Shown here one piece after another: positions 51,149-59,716 of a stretch of DNA of 64,000 bases. Below the pieces are notes generated by a model. The model made no database searches. It saw only the letters and a program-made list of their open reading frames with translations, and had not been told where the DNA came from. How positions within the stretch are numbered: position 1 is the stretch's first letter; each line of letters begins with the position of its first letter. Source of the DNA: Paenarthrobacter sp. (GTDB lineage Bacteria > Actinomycetota > Actinomycetes > Actinomycetales > Micrococcaceae). Location: assembly GCA_031179305.1 (NCBI GenBank), contig JAPSHX010000018.1, positions 1 through 64,000 on the forward strand. Reading direction: 5' to 3'. The translations under genes were made by a program, and so were the position numbers.

Positions 51149-51796
51149 GCTTCTCCGCAGTACCTTTTCGAAGACCGGGTGGTAGTCCTCCTGCAAACGA
51201 ATCTCCCCATCGGCGTCCGCATCCAGGAGGATCTGCACCAGCTCAGGGGTGGGCTCGCTGAACCATTGCCCCACAGTAATGCCGTGTTTGGGGACGAAGG
51301 TGCGGCGGATATGGTCCCCTGCGGAAATGGTGCCCGTCTTGATCACCCGGAGGTACGTTCCAACCCGACCGGCCTGCGTGAAACGCTTCACCCATTGGGG
51401 TTCGCCGATCACCCGTTGGAAGGTGGCGCACGGTACTCGCGGGGACGTGACTTCCAGCTCCACATCCAGGCCAATCTTCCAGCGCTCGCCGATGACCGCG
51501 CCGGTGGTTTCGATTCCGGCCACACGAAGGTTCTCTCCGAACACGCCGGCAGGCAACTCCCGGTCCAACTCACCTGACCAGTAGTCCGCATCTGCCTGCG
51601 AATACGCGTACAGGGCTTGGTCTTCCCCGCCGTGATCCACCCGGTTTGCCTGCACATCCCCGTGGAGCCCAAGTTTATGAACCTTGATTTGCCCCTCTAC
51701 CGGACGTTTGTCCAGGCCCGTGACCCCCACACTCCCCTCGGGGTCGGGCAGCAGCTGGTGGACACGGCAGACGGCAAGGAGGGATGCGGTGTTCAT
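51140..51796 (-). CDS. MOSC-domain protein
   Basis: Protein of 218 aa of the YiiM-like MOSC family. Features: KVHKLGLHGDVQANRVDHGGEDQAL (sulfur-carrier domain entry), FGENLRVAGIE, and the conserved PRVPCATFQRV with the Cys that binds sulfur or Mo cofactor. C-terminal 3-alpha region follows. Homologs detoxify N-hydroxylated bases with the molybdenum cofactor. I use the ATG at 51796. The gene precedes the MOSC terminator and lies 32 nt after the KdpE-like gene. Confidence 0.88.
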   Translation of the reverse strand: MNTASLLAVCRVHQLLPDPEGSVGVTGLDKRPVEGQIKVHKLGLHGDVQANRVDHGGEDQALYAYSQADADYWSGELDRELPAGVFGENLRVAGIETTGAVIGERWKIGLDVELEVTSPRVPCATFQRVIGEPQWVKRFTQAGRVGTYLRVIKTGTISAGDHIRRTFVPKHGITVGQWFSEPTPELVQILLDADADGEIRLQEDYHPVFEKVLRRSGF

Positions 51797-51828
51797 GGTC
51801 ACCAGTGTACGGACGGGCAGCTCCAAGC

Positions 51829-52503
51829 TTAAGGATCGAATCGGTAGCCCATACCGGCTTCCGTATGCAGGTGCCGGGGCTCGGCAGGATCCCGCTCCAG
51901 CTTTCGCCGTAGCTGGGCTATATATACGCGCAGGTACTGTGTTTCCTTCGCGTACGCCTGCCCCCAGACCTGGGTGAGGATCTGCTGCTGGCTCACGAGC
52001 TTCCCCTTATTGCGGACCAGCAGCTCCAGAATGTTCCATTCCGTGGGCGTCAGGCGCACTTCCGAGCCATCCTTGAGAATCTTCTTGCCTGCCAGGTCAA
52101 CCATGAAGTCCGTGGTGGCCAGCGTTGGTTCCTCGTGTTCGGTCACAACCCGGCGCGAAGCGACCCTAAGCCGCGCCAGCAGTTCATCCAAACCGAAAGG
52201 CTTGGTCACGTAGTCGTCCGCACCGGCGTCGAGCGCTTCAACTTTGTCCTCCGATGCGTGCCGGGCGGACAGCACGATGATGGGCATATTGCTCCAGCTG
52301 CGGATACGTCGGATAACCTCCACCCCGTCCTTGTCCGGCAGGCCAAGGTCCAGCACCACGATTTTCACGGGCTGCTTGGCAGCGGCCCGCAGGGCGTCGG
52401 CGCCAGTGCCCACCGTCAGTGCCTGGTAGCCATGGGCCTGAAGTGTGATCTGCATGGCCCTGGCGATACGGGCTTCGTCCTCCACGATCAGCACCAGCGT
52501 CAT
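51829..52503 (-). CDS. kdpE: KdpE-like response regulator
   Basis: OmpR-family regulator of 224 aa. Receiver (about 1-115): VLIVEDEARIARAM acidic pair, VVLDLGLPDKDGVEVI with phospho-Asp, VLSARHA and the Lys in YVTKPFG. C-terminal winged helix: LTPTEWNILELLVRNKGKLVSQQQILTQVWGQAY, TQYLRVYIAQLRRKLE. Start overlaps the kinase stop in ATGA. KdpE controls potassium uptake; no kdpFABC genes are seen in the window. Confidence 0.92.
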   Translation of the reverse strand: MTLVLIVEDEARIARAMQITLQAHGYQALTVGTGADALRAAAKQPVKIVVLDLGLPDKDGVEVIRRIRSWSNMPIIVLSARHASEDKVEALDAGADDYVTKPFGLDELLARLRVASRRVVTEHEEPTLATTDFMVDLAGKKILKDGSEVRLTPTEWNILELLVRNKGKLVSQQQILTQVWGQAYAKETQYLRVYIAQLRRKLERDPAEPRHLHTEAGMGYRFDP

Positions 52504-54038
52504 TGCGGGTCCCCTGTCCACAGCGGCAAGGTGACCACCATGGTCAGGCCGCCGCCCGGCGTCGGCTCCGCTGCGAGCCTGCCACCCATTGCCTCGCTGA
52601 AACCCTTCGCGACGGCCAGTCCCAAGCCGATCCCGCCACCAGCGCTGGTTCCGCCTTCCATCGCAGGCGACGGCGAATCGCCAAAGCGCTGGAACGGCTG
52701 GAAAATATCCACCACTTCCTTCTGCCCGACGCCCCTGCCGTAATCGATGATCCTCAATTCGCCTGCGGGCCGCTCCCCCAAAGTGATGCCGGCACCCGTA
52801 CGGGCGGTCAGGACCACGTCGGAGTCGGGCGCGTACTTCATGGCATTCTCCACGATGTTGGCCACCACCCGCTCGAGCATTCCGGTATCGGCCTGCACGG
52901 GGGGAAGGTTGGGCGGGAGTTCATTACGCAACCGCGCTGGGGGGATTCCCCTTAGCGCCTGCGGCAGCACCTCAGCCCACACAATTCCGGTCAACAGGGG
53001 GTTGACCGCGTCCGCCGTGATGCGGGACATGTCCAGGAGGTTGTCCACCAAATGGTCCAATCGGTCCGCATACTCCTCGATGGTCTCCAGCAACTCGCGT
53101 TCAACATCCGGCGGAAAATGCACATCCTCCTGGCGCAGACTGCTGACAGCGAGCTTGATCCCGGCCAAGGGAGTCCGAAGGTCATGCGACACAGCGCGGA
53201 GGATGGACGTCCGCATCTTGTTGCCCTCGGCCAACCGCGCATTATCCCGCCGACTCTTCACCAGCTGCTGCCTCTCCCGGACAGCCACCACGAAAGCCCC
53301 GAACGCAGCCAACATCCGTTGGTGTTCCGCCGACAACGGCCCGCCCCGCAGCAGCAGGGTGTAGTGGGGATCGACGACGGCGGCATGGTCGGCGGCGGCA
53401 TGGGTCAACGGCGGATTCGGGCCGGCACTGGCCAGGACACGCAACCCGCGTTGGGCCCCGGCCGAAGCCATGCTCGGGGCTCCGGGCGCTTTGCCTGACG
53501 AGCCCAGCAGCGTTACCGCCTCCATGCCCAGGTTGCTGCGCACTTTTTCCAGAAACGATTCCAAGCTCCCATCCGAGCTAAGGATTCGCAGGGCCAGCTC
53601 ACTAAGGGCCGTAGCCTCGGCCCCGGAGCGAGCCGCCTCCTGCGCGCGGCGGCTTGCGAGGCCCACGGCGAGCGCCACCCCACAGGCCACCCCAAGGAAA
53701 ACCACCAAGGTGAACAACGTGGTGGGATCGGCAATGGACAGCGAACCCACAGGGTCCGCGGAGAAGTAATTAAGGAGGACACTGCCCAACACTGCGGCGA
53801 CCACCGCGGGCCACAAACCACCGATGGCCGCCACCGCAACAGCTACTGCCAGTTGCAACAGCATGATCATGGCAAAGTTGCGGAAACCGAGGACAGTAAC
53901 CATGAGTTCAATACCGGGCGGCATCAGGACAGCCAACACCAGGCCAGTGATGACCCGGGCGGAGCCAATGCCGCGAACCGGCGGAAGCCGCAGCAGCACG
54001 CCGTCGTCGACGTTGCTACGTGCTTCAGGTCCCGCCAT
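52500..54038 (-). CDS. KdpD-like sensor histidine kinase, short form
   Basis: Membrane kinase of about 512 aa. It has a DUF4118-type four-helix segment (about 30-130), a GAF-like region, H box AVSHDLRTPLAGIKLAV, N box VVANIVENAMKYAP and G box IDYGRGVGQKEV. It lacks the long cytoplasmic KdpD and universal-stress-like domains that precede these in the 850-900-residue KdpD. ATG 54038 has AAGGA about 8 nt upstream. It pairs with the KdpE-like gene. Potassium or ionic stress sensing is inferred. Confidence 0.88.
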   Translation of the reverse strand: MAGPEARSNVDDGVLLRLPPVRGIGSARVITGLVLAVLMPPGIELMVTVLGFRNFAMIMLLQLAVAVAVAAIGGLWPAVVAAVLGSVLLNYFSADPVGSLSIADPTTLFTLVVFLGVACGVALAVGLASRRAQEAARSGAEATALSELALRILSSDGSLESFLEKVRSNLGMEAVTLLGSSGKAPGAPSMASAGAQRGLRVLASAGPNPPLTHAAADHAAVVDPHYTLLLRGGPLSAEHQRMLAAFGAFVVAVRERQQLVKSRRDNARLAEGNKMRTSILRAVSHDLRTPLAGIKLAVSSLRQEDVHFPPDVERELLETIEEYADRLDHLVDNLLDMSRITADAVNPLLTGIVWAEVLPQALRGIPPARLRNELPPNLPPVQADTGMLERVVANIVENAMKYAPDSDVVLTARTGAGITLGERPAGELRIIDYGRGVGQKEVVDIFQPFQRFGDSPSPAMEGGTSAGGGIGLGLAVAKGFSEAMGGRLAAEPTPGGGLTMVVTLPLWTGDPQ

Positions 54039-54190
54039 GGCTACATCCTTACATGGTTCCGCAGGTGGGGACTTCTTCCCATTTACGGCTGTCACCCGTG
54101 CCTGCACCGCGCACAGGGACTAGGCTTGCTCTGAGCATTCTGGTCCGGCGTGGCGCCGGACACTTCAACGGTCTATCCAGGGGGATACAC

Positions 54191-54913
54191 ATGGGCCCGA
54201 AAGACAGCCCTGACGCAGCCGGCAACAACGGCAGCGGCAGGGACAACAACGGCGACTTCGGAGCGGGCAATAACCAGCCCAAGCCTCCTCCATGGCAGGT
54301 ACCCAAACCCGAACTTCATCCTGAGCTGTTCACGCCCGTGCAAAACGACCCGGCGCCAGGCGGCGCCACCAACGGGAGCACAGGCAAGAGGAAGAAAACT
54401 CCCGCCGGGGCACCGCAGGGCGGTGCATTCCCGGCCGGGACGCCCCAGCCCGGCCAGCCCCTCCCCGTGGTTGACCCCTTCGCCAAGGAACGCGAGCGCG
54501 GTGAGGCCGAGGCGGCAAAGAAGAAAAAGCGCTCGCAGCGTCGCACCGTCGTGGTGGGTCTGGGTGTGACTGCCCTCTTGGCCGGCACCATCACCGCAAT
54601 CGTGGCCAGCAACGAGAAGGAAGCCGACTACGCGCAGGTCTGTTTCAATGAGGAAACCGGCGAGCGCGTTGACGACAACCAGTGCGACAACAGCAGTTCG
54701 GCGGGCCGAAGTTCTGCGATCTACGCCTGGTACTTCTACTCCCGCGGGGCCAGTGTGCCCGCCGTGGGCCAGAACCGCAGCTCCTACCCGAGCTATACCA
54801 AGAACGTGCCTACGGACGCCAAGACTTCCAAGGGTTACAGCACCAAGGGCGGCACGGTCAGCCGCGGCGGTTTCGGCAGCAGCTCCAAAAGCGGCGGAAG
54901 CTCGGGAGGCTAG
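54191..54913 (+). CDS. YgiB-like membrane-anchored protein
   Basis: Protein of 240 aa. The N-terminal 110 residues are disordered (Asn/Gly/Pro-rich, then a Lys/Arg/Glu-rich helix KKKKRSQRR), followed by one membrane helix (about 118-140) and a Cys/Ser/Gly/Tyr-rich outer part. CFNEETGERVDDNQC and YTKNVPTDAKTSKG resemble YgiB/DUF1190. It is the upstream partner of the YgiC-like synthase, as in E. coli ygiBC. The family assignment is inferred from context and resemblance. Confidence 0.6.
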   Translation: MGPKDSPDAAGNNGSGRDNNGDFGAGNNQPKPPPWQVPKPELHPELFTPVQNDPAPGGATNGSTGKRKKTPAGAPQGGAFPAGTPQPGQPLPVVDPFAKERERGEAEAAKKKKRSQRRTVVVGLGVTALLAGTITAIVASNEKEADYAQVCFNEETGERVDDNQCDNSSSAGRSSAIYAWYFYSRGASVPAVGQNRSSYPSYTKNVPTDAKTSKGYSTKGGTVSRGGFGSSSKSGGSSGG

Positions 54914-54915
54914 GC

Positions 54916-56121
54916 GTGCGTCGACTGCCCTCCAAGCCCAGACCGGACTGGAAGCAAAAGATCGAAGAACAGGGCCTGGTATTTTCCACTACCACCATGC
55001 CCGATGGCCGGAAAATCGAATACTGGAACGAATCGGCCTACTACGAGTTCACCGAAGACGAAGTGGAAACCCTCGAGAAGACCGCCGAGGACATGCACAT
55101 CATGTGCTTGGAGGCCGCGAAGTACCTCGCCACCGGGGCCATGGGCGATATAGGCATCGGGCAGCAGGCGTTGGAACTCGCCGGCGAATCACTGCTGGCC
55201 GCGGACATGGACATTTACGGCCGCTTCGACTTCATCTATGACGGCAAGGGTGGTCCGGCCAAGATGCTGGAGTACAACGCCGATACCCCCACCGGACTGA
55301 TCGAAGCCTCCGTGGCCCAGTGGTTCTGGCTGCAGGACGTTTTCCCCGAGAAGGACCAGTGGAACGGAATCCATGAGGCCCTGATCCGTCAGTGGAAGAA
55401 GCTGCAATTCCGTACCGGCATGAGCACTCTGCACGTTGCCCACTCGGAGGCGGAGGAATCCGGCGAGGACTGGATGACTGCGGCCTACATGCGCGATGTC
55501 GCAAGCCAAGGCGGGTGGACCACCATTGGCATCAACATGTCCGATATCGGCTGGGATCCCAACCTGAACCGGTTCGTGGACCTGGACAACTTCATGATCA
55601 GCACCATGTTCAAGCTGTACCCGTGGGAACTGATGATGAAGGAGCCGTTCGGACACCGCCTCCTCCAGCGCGCCCACAACCCCCGCTGGGTTGAGCCGGC
55701 CTGGAAGATGCTGCTGTCCAACAAAGCCTTGCTCGCTGCGCTATGGCATCTCTACCCCGACCACGAAAACCTGCTTCCCGCCTACCTCGGCGATCCAGGT
55801 CCCCTCAAGGAATGGGTGGCCAAGCCGCTGCATGGACGTGAAGGCGACAACATCCGCATCCACGCCCCGGGCATCGAGATCCAGCAGCCCGGTGGTTACG
55901 GGCGCGAAGGCTGGTGCTTCCAGCAGTACCATTCCCTCCCCGACTTCGACGGGAACCACCCGGTGCTGGGTCTCTGGGTAGTGGATGGCGAATCCGTGGG
56001 CTGCGGCATCCGTGAATCCGACGGCCCCATCACGGACTACTTCTGCCGCTTTGTCCCCAACACCATCGACGCCCCGGCGCCCATTGCGCCCCCTGCTACT
56101 TCCTACGGAGCTGCACTATGA
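54916..56121 (+). CDS. YgiC-type glutathionylspermidine synthase-like ligase
   Basis: ATP-grasp enzyme of 401 aa of the glutathionylspermidine synthase family. Recognisable: GRFDFIYDGKGGPAKMLEYNADTPTGLIEA (substrate and Mg residues), DNFMISTMFKLYPWELMMKEPFG, and REGWCFQQYHSLPDFDGNHPVLGLWVVDGE near the C-terminus. GTG at 54916 with GGGAGG 7 nt upstream. Actinobacteria make mycothiol, not glutathione, so the true substrates are unknown. ATGA overlap with the permease. Confidence 0.88.
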   Translation: MRRLPSKPRPDWKQKIEEQGLVFSTTTMPDGRKIEYWNESAYYEFTEDEVETLEKTAEDMHIMCLEAAKYLATGAMGDIGIGQQALELAGESLLAADMDIYGRFDFIYDGKGGPAKMLEYNADTPTGLIEASVAQWFWLQDVFPEKDQWNGIHEALIRQWKKLQFRTGMSTLHVAHSEAEESGEDWMTAAYMRDVASQGGWTTIGINMSDIGWDPNLNRFVDLDNFMISTMFKLYPWELMMKEPFGHRLLQRAHNPRWVEPAWKMLLSNKALLAALWHLYPDHENLLPAYLGDPGPLKEWVAKPLHGREGDNIRIHAPGIEIQQPGGYGREGWCFQQYHSLPDFDGNHPVLGLWVVDGESVGCGIRESDGPITDYFCRFVPNTIDAPAPIAPPATSYGAAL

Positions 56122-57644
56122 GCACTGAAACTTCGACGCCGGGTGGCGGCCCAGCGGGCGGCGACCGTACCGCCGTCGTACCTTCCAAAGGCCTCCACGC
56201 GGGGATCCTGGACCTGGGCGACTCCGTCATGCTGGGTCTTGCGTCCACCGCGCCCGTCTACTCGCTGGCGGCCACGCTGGGCCTCATTGTGGCGGTCAAC
56301 GGCAACTACACTCCCCTGATCCTGATCCTCGGCTTCATCCCTGTGCTGTTCATTGCTTACGCGTTCCGTGAGCTGAACAGCGCCATGCCCGACTGCGGCA
56401 CTACGTTCTTCTGGGCCCGGAAAGCCTTCGGGCCGTGGGCCGGTTGGCTGGGCGGCTGGGGTGTGGCCCTCGCGGGAGTGGTGGTGCTGGCCAACCTGGC
56501 GCAAATCGCGGGCAAGTACCTGTGGCTGTTGATCGGCGACGGTTCCTTGGCCGACAACACCTGGCTCGTGACCGCTACCGGCGTGCTGTTCATCGTGTTC
56601 ATGACGTACGTGAACCATCGCGGAATCCGGCTGGGCGAGCACGTTCAGCGCACCCTGACCTACATCCAGTACATCTCGCTGGGCATCTTTGCGGTCGCCA
56701 TTATTTTCCGCATAGCAGGTGGAGCGCCTGAGGGGCAGGCCTTCGATTTCGAGTGGTTCAACCCTGCCGGCGCTTTTGCCGACCCCGGTGCGGTGGTCCA
56801 CGGCGTCCTGCTTGCCCTGTTCATTTATTGGGGCTGGGACACGTGCCTGGCGCTGAACGAGGAGACTGATAACCCGGCCAAGACCCCCGGCCGTGGCGCC
56901 GTGATCTCGGCCTCTGTCCTGGTGGCGATCTACGTTTCCGTGGCCCTCCTGGTGATGATGTACGCCACGATCGGTACCGACGGTATCGGGCTGGGCAATG
57001 AAGCAAACCAGGACGACGTCTTCCTTGCCATGAAGGACGTTGTGTTGGGCCCTTGGGGCTGGCTGATCATCGTGGCTGTGCTGGCATCCGTTCTGTCCTC
57101 CACACAGACCACCATCCTCCCGACTGCCCGCGGAACCCTGTCCATGGGCGTCCACGGTGCGCTGCCGCCCAGATTCGGCAAGGTCCACGAGCGCTTCATG
57201 ACGCCGGGCTTCTCCACTCAGGTGATGGGTGCGGTGGCCGTGGTTTATTACGTGGCCATGAGCTTCCTCAGCGAAAACCTGCTCTCGGACTCCATCAGCG
57301 CCATCAGCCTGTTCATCGCGTTCTACTACGCACTGACCGGCTTCTCCTGTGTGTGGTTCTTCCGCTCCACGCTCCGGGACTCGGCGCGGAACCTGTGGTT
57401 CCGAGGCATCCTGCCGTTCCTCGGTGCGCTGTCCCTCACCGTGGCGTTCTTCATCTCCGCAGTCCAGATGTGGGATCCGGCGTATGGCGACACGCAGATC
57501 TTTGGCATCGGCGGGGCCTTCGTCAGCGGCGTGCTGCTGCTGGCTCTGGGCGTGGTTTTAGCCGTGGTGTGCCGCTTCGCACCCTCCACCCGTGGCTACT
57601 TCACGGGAGAGCGCGCAGAGGTTGGGGCGGTCCGCGGCGAGTAG
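56118..57644 (+). CDS. APC-family amino acid/amine permease
   Basis: Membrane transporter of 508 aa with about 12 helices. The APC signature region LGDSVMLGLASTAPVYSLAATLG (helix 1), GTTFFWARKAFGPWAGWLGGWG and IYWGWDTCLALNEETDNP are visible. Its start overlaps the YgiC-like gene by 4 nt. Coupling suggests it imports an amine or amino acid for the ligase or moves its product. Substrate unknown. Confidence 0.9.
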   Translation: MSTETSTPGGGPAGGDRTAVVPSKGLHAGILDLGDSVMLGLASTAPVYSLAATLGLIVAVNGNYTPLILILGFIPVLFIAYAFRELNSAMPDCGTTFFWARKAFGPWAGWLGGWGVALAGVVVLANLAQIAGKYLWLLIGDGSLADNTWLVTATGVLFIVFMTYVNHRGIRLGEHVQRTLTYIQYISLGIFAVAIIFRIAGGAPEGQAFDFEWFNPAGAFADPGAVVHGVLLALFIYWGWDTCLALNEETDNPAKTPGRGAVISASVLVAIYVSVALLVMMYATIGTDGIGLGNEANQDDVFLAMKDVVLGPWGWLIIVAVLASVLSSTQTTILPTARGTLSMGVHGALPPRFGKVHERFMTPGFSTQVMGAVAVVYYVAMSFLSENLLSDSISAISLFIAFYYALTGFSCVWFFRSTLRDSARNLWFRGILPFLGALSLTVAFFISAVQMWDPAYGDTQIFGIGGAFVSGVLLLALGVVLAVVCRFAPSTRGYFTGERAEVGAVRGE

Positions 57645-57686
57645 GCTGCCGTGCCTGCCGGTGGGTTAGCCACCTAGGATGCTGGA

Positions 57687-58862
57687 ATGAGCGATTCAAC
57701 GACGAACACCTCCGACGTCCTTGCCCTCGATTCCCTGCTGACTGCGGACGAGCTGGCCCTCCGCGACCGGGTTCGCGACTACACGGCGCAACGGATCCGT
57801 CCGAACATCGCGCGCTGGTATGAGGACGCTCATTTCCCACCCGAGCTCGCCCCGGAGTTGGGCGAGCTCGGTGTCCTTGGCATGCATTTGGAGGGTTACG
57901 GCTGTCCCGGGCGGACCGCCGTCGAATATGGCCTTGCCGCAATGGAACTGGAGGCTGGCGATTCGGGGATCCGCACCTTCGTCTCGGTGCAGGGCTCCTT
58001 GGCCATGACGGCGATCCATAAGTGGGGCTCGGAGGCGCAGAAAGAGCAGTGGCTGCCGCGGATGGCTGCCGGCGAGCTGATCGGTTGCTTCGCACTGACG
58101 GAGCCCACGGCGGGGTCGGACCCGTCCTCCATGACAACATTTGCCCGTGAAACCCCCGATGGCTGGGTCTTGGACGGGGCCAAACGCTGGATCGGACTCG
58201 CGTCGATTGCGGACGTCATGGTGGTGTGGGCGAACACCGAGGACGGAATCCACGGGTTCCTTGTTCCCGCCGGAACCCCCGGCGTGACCGCGACACCCAT
58301 CGAGCCGAAACTCTCCATGCGCGCTTCGGTTCAGTGCGATGTAAAGTTCGACGGCGTGAGGCTGGGGACCGAGGCCATCCTCCCGGGTGCCCTTGGACTC
58401 CGAGGACCGTTCTCCTGCTTGAACGAGGCGCGCTACGGTATCGCGTGGGGTGCCATGGGAGCTGCGCGCGACTCGTACGAAGCTGCACTTTCCTACGCGA
58501 GTGAACGTTTGCAGTTCGGACGGCCCTTGGCTGGTTACCAGCTGACCCAGGAGAAGCTGGTGAACATGCTGGTGGAGATCCAGAAGGGCACCATGTTGGC
58601 CCTTCACCTGGGCCGTTTGAAGGACGCCGGCCACCTTCAGCCCCAACAGATTTCCATGGGCAAACTGAACAACGTCCGCGAAGCCATCAAAATCGCCCGC
58701 GAGGCCCGCACCATCCTTGGCGGTAACGGCGTCACACTTGACTACTCACCGCTCCGACACGCCAACAACCTTGAGTCGGTCCGGACCTACGAGGGCACGG
58801 ATGAGGTTCACACCCTGATCCTGGGGCAGCACATCACGGGCATCGGAGCTTTCCGCGGCTAG
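57687..58862 (+). CDS. Acyl-CoA dehydrogenase, glutaryl-CoA type
   Basis: FAD enzyme of 391 aa. FAD- and substrate-binding ACFALTEPTAGSDPSSM-like region, KRWIGLASIADVMVVWANTED, and EARYGIAWGAMGAARDSYEAAL. C-terminal YEGTDEVHTLILGQHITG contains the catalytic Glu of glutaryl-CoA dehydrogenases. Typical length. ATG with GGAT upstream. It likely degrades glutaryl-CoA or a related acid from lysine or aromatic catabolism. Possible operon with the preceding permease. Confidence 0.9.
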   Translation: MSDSTTNTSDVLALDSLLTADELALRDRVRDYTAQRIRPNIARWYEDAHFPPELAPELGELGVLGMHLEGYGCPGRTAVEYGLAAMELEAGDSGIRTFVSVQGSLAMTAIHKWGSEAQKEQWLPRMAAGELIGCFALTEPTAGSDPSSMTTFARETPDGWVLDGAKRWIGLASIADVMVVWANTEDGIHGFLVPAGTPGVTATPIEPKLSMRASVQCDVKFDGVRLGTEAILPGALGLRGPFSCLNEARYGIAWGAMGAARDSYEAALSYASERLQFGRPLAGYQLTQEKLVNMLVEIQKGTMLALHLGRLKDAGHLQPQQISMGKLNNVREAIKIAREARTILGGNGVTLDYSPLRHANNLESVRTYEGTDEVHTLILGQHITGIGAFRG

Positions 58863-58865
58863 CCC

Positions 58866-58931
58866 CCCAAGTAGGTCGCAGATCAGGTCGTTTTCAGGTC
58901 TGAGAACGACCTGAACTGCGACTCAGTTGGG
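58866..58931. repeat. REP-like hairpin, copy 2
   Basis: Arms 58866-58892 and 58905-58931, four mismatches, 12-nt loop. Right arm contains AACTGCGACTCAGTTGGG, identical to the outer right arm of copy 1 at 36136-36163. Again between two convergent genes. Confidence 0.75.
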
Positions 58932-58943
58932 TGAGGGGTCGGG

Positions 58944-59567
58944 TTAGGGGTCGGGTGAGGGTTCGGGGAGCACCACCAGATCAAAGTAGCCGCGCAAGCC
59001 CTTGACCACGTCCACTTCGTCGGGGGCCAGCAGCCATTGCGTCTGAAGCCCGTCCCACAGGGCAACCAGGGACATGGCAGCTACGTCAGGATCGACGTCG
59101 GAGCGGAGCCTGCCTTGGGCAGCCAGCTCGGCAAACCGCCGCGCATAGCTTTTGCGGAGACGTTCGAAACGTTCGGTGAAGTAGACCCGCCCGGGGTGCG
59201 AATCGGTGACGGACTCCGCGCACAAAACGGTGTACAACTCAACCACGCCAGGGATGTTCTCGTTGAAGAGCGCCGTACGGATCACCGAGTCAACCAAGCC
59301 CTCTTCCATGTCGTCCGGGAAGGCGTCACCGGTGATTTCGTCGCGGCGCTCCAGGACTGCCATCAGGAGATCGCGCTTGGACGGGAAATAGTGCAGCAGG
59401 CTGGTTTGGCTCAGGCCTACTTTGTCGGCAACATCCTGGAGGGATCCACCACGATAACCGTGGGCAGCAAACACCTCATGGGCAGCATCGAGGATGGTCC
59501 GGCGCCGTTCTTCGGATTTCGCGTAGGGGCCCCGCCGCGCTGCGCGACCCACGTCCTTTGTGGTCAT
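58944..59567 (-). CDS. TetR-family regulator
   Basis: Repressor of 207 aa. N-terminal helix-turn-helix: ILDAAHEVFAAHGYRGGSLQDVADKVGLSQTSLLHYFPSKRDLLMAVL. The C-terminal ligand domain is of the BetI-like TetR_C_6 kind. The last residues PEPSPDP are encoded by a 12-nt GGGTCGGGTTAG-like repeat near the stop. Divergent from the sugar operon; a strong palindrome lies between. Confidence 0.92.
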   Translation of the reverse strand: MTTKDVGRAARRGPYAKSEERRRTILDAAHEVFAAHGYRGGSLQDVADKVGLSQTSLLHYFPSKRDLLMAVLERRDEITGDAFPDDMEEGLVDSVIRTALFNENIPGVVELYTVLCAESVTDSHPGRVYFTERFERLRKSYARRFAELAAQGRLRSDVDPDVAAMSLVALWDGLQTQWLLAPDEVDVVKGLRGYFDLVVLPEPSPDP

Positions 59568-59605
59568 GGCTAGCCAGTGTACATGCGTGTTGAGGGTCCA
59601 AAATG

Positions 59606-59629
59606 AAATTCGAGTAACTACTCGAATTT
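59606..59629. promoter_or_regulatory. Putative TetR operator
   Basis: Perfect 11-bp inverted repeat AAATTCGAGTA (59606-59616) and TACTCGAATTT (59619-59629), 2-bp spacer. It lies 39 nt upstream of the tetR start and 88 nt upstream of the sugar-binding gene, in position to control both. Confidence 0.8.
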
Positions 59630-59716
59630 TCTGTTACCGTGGTCACACTTGTCGCGGCAGGATCCACGAATCCAAGCCCGCGTCATCGTCAACCTGACAC
59701 GAAGAGGTGAAGGCTC

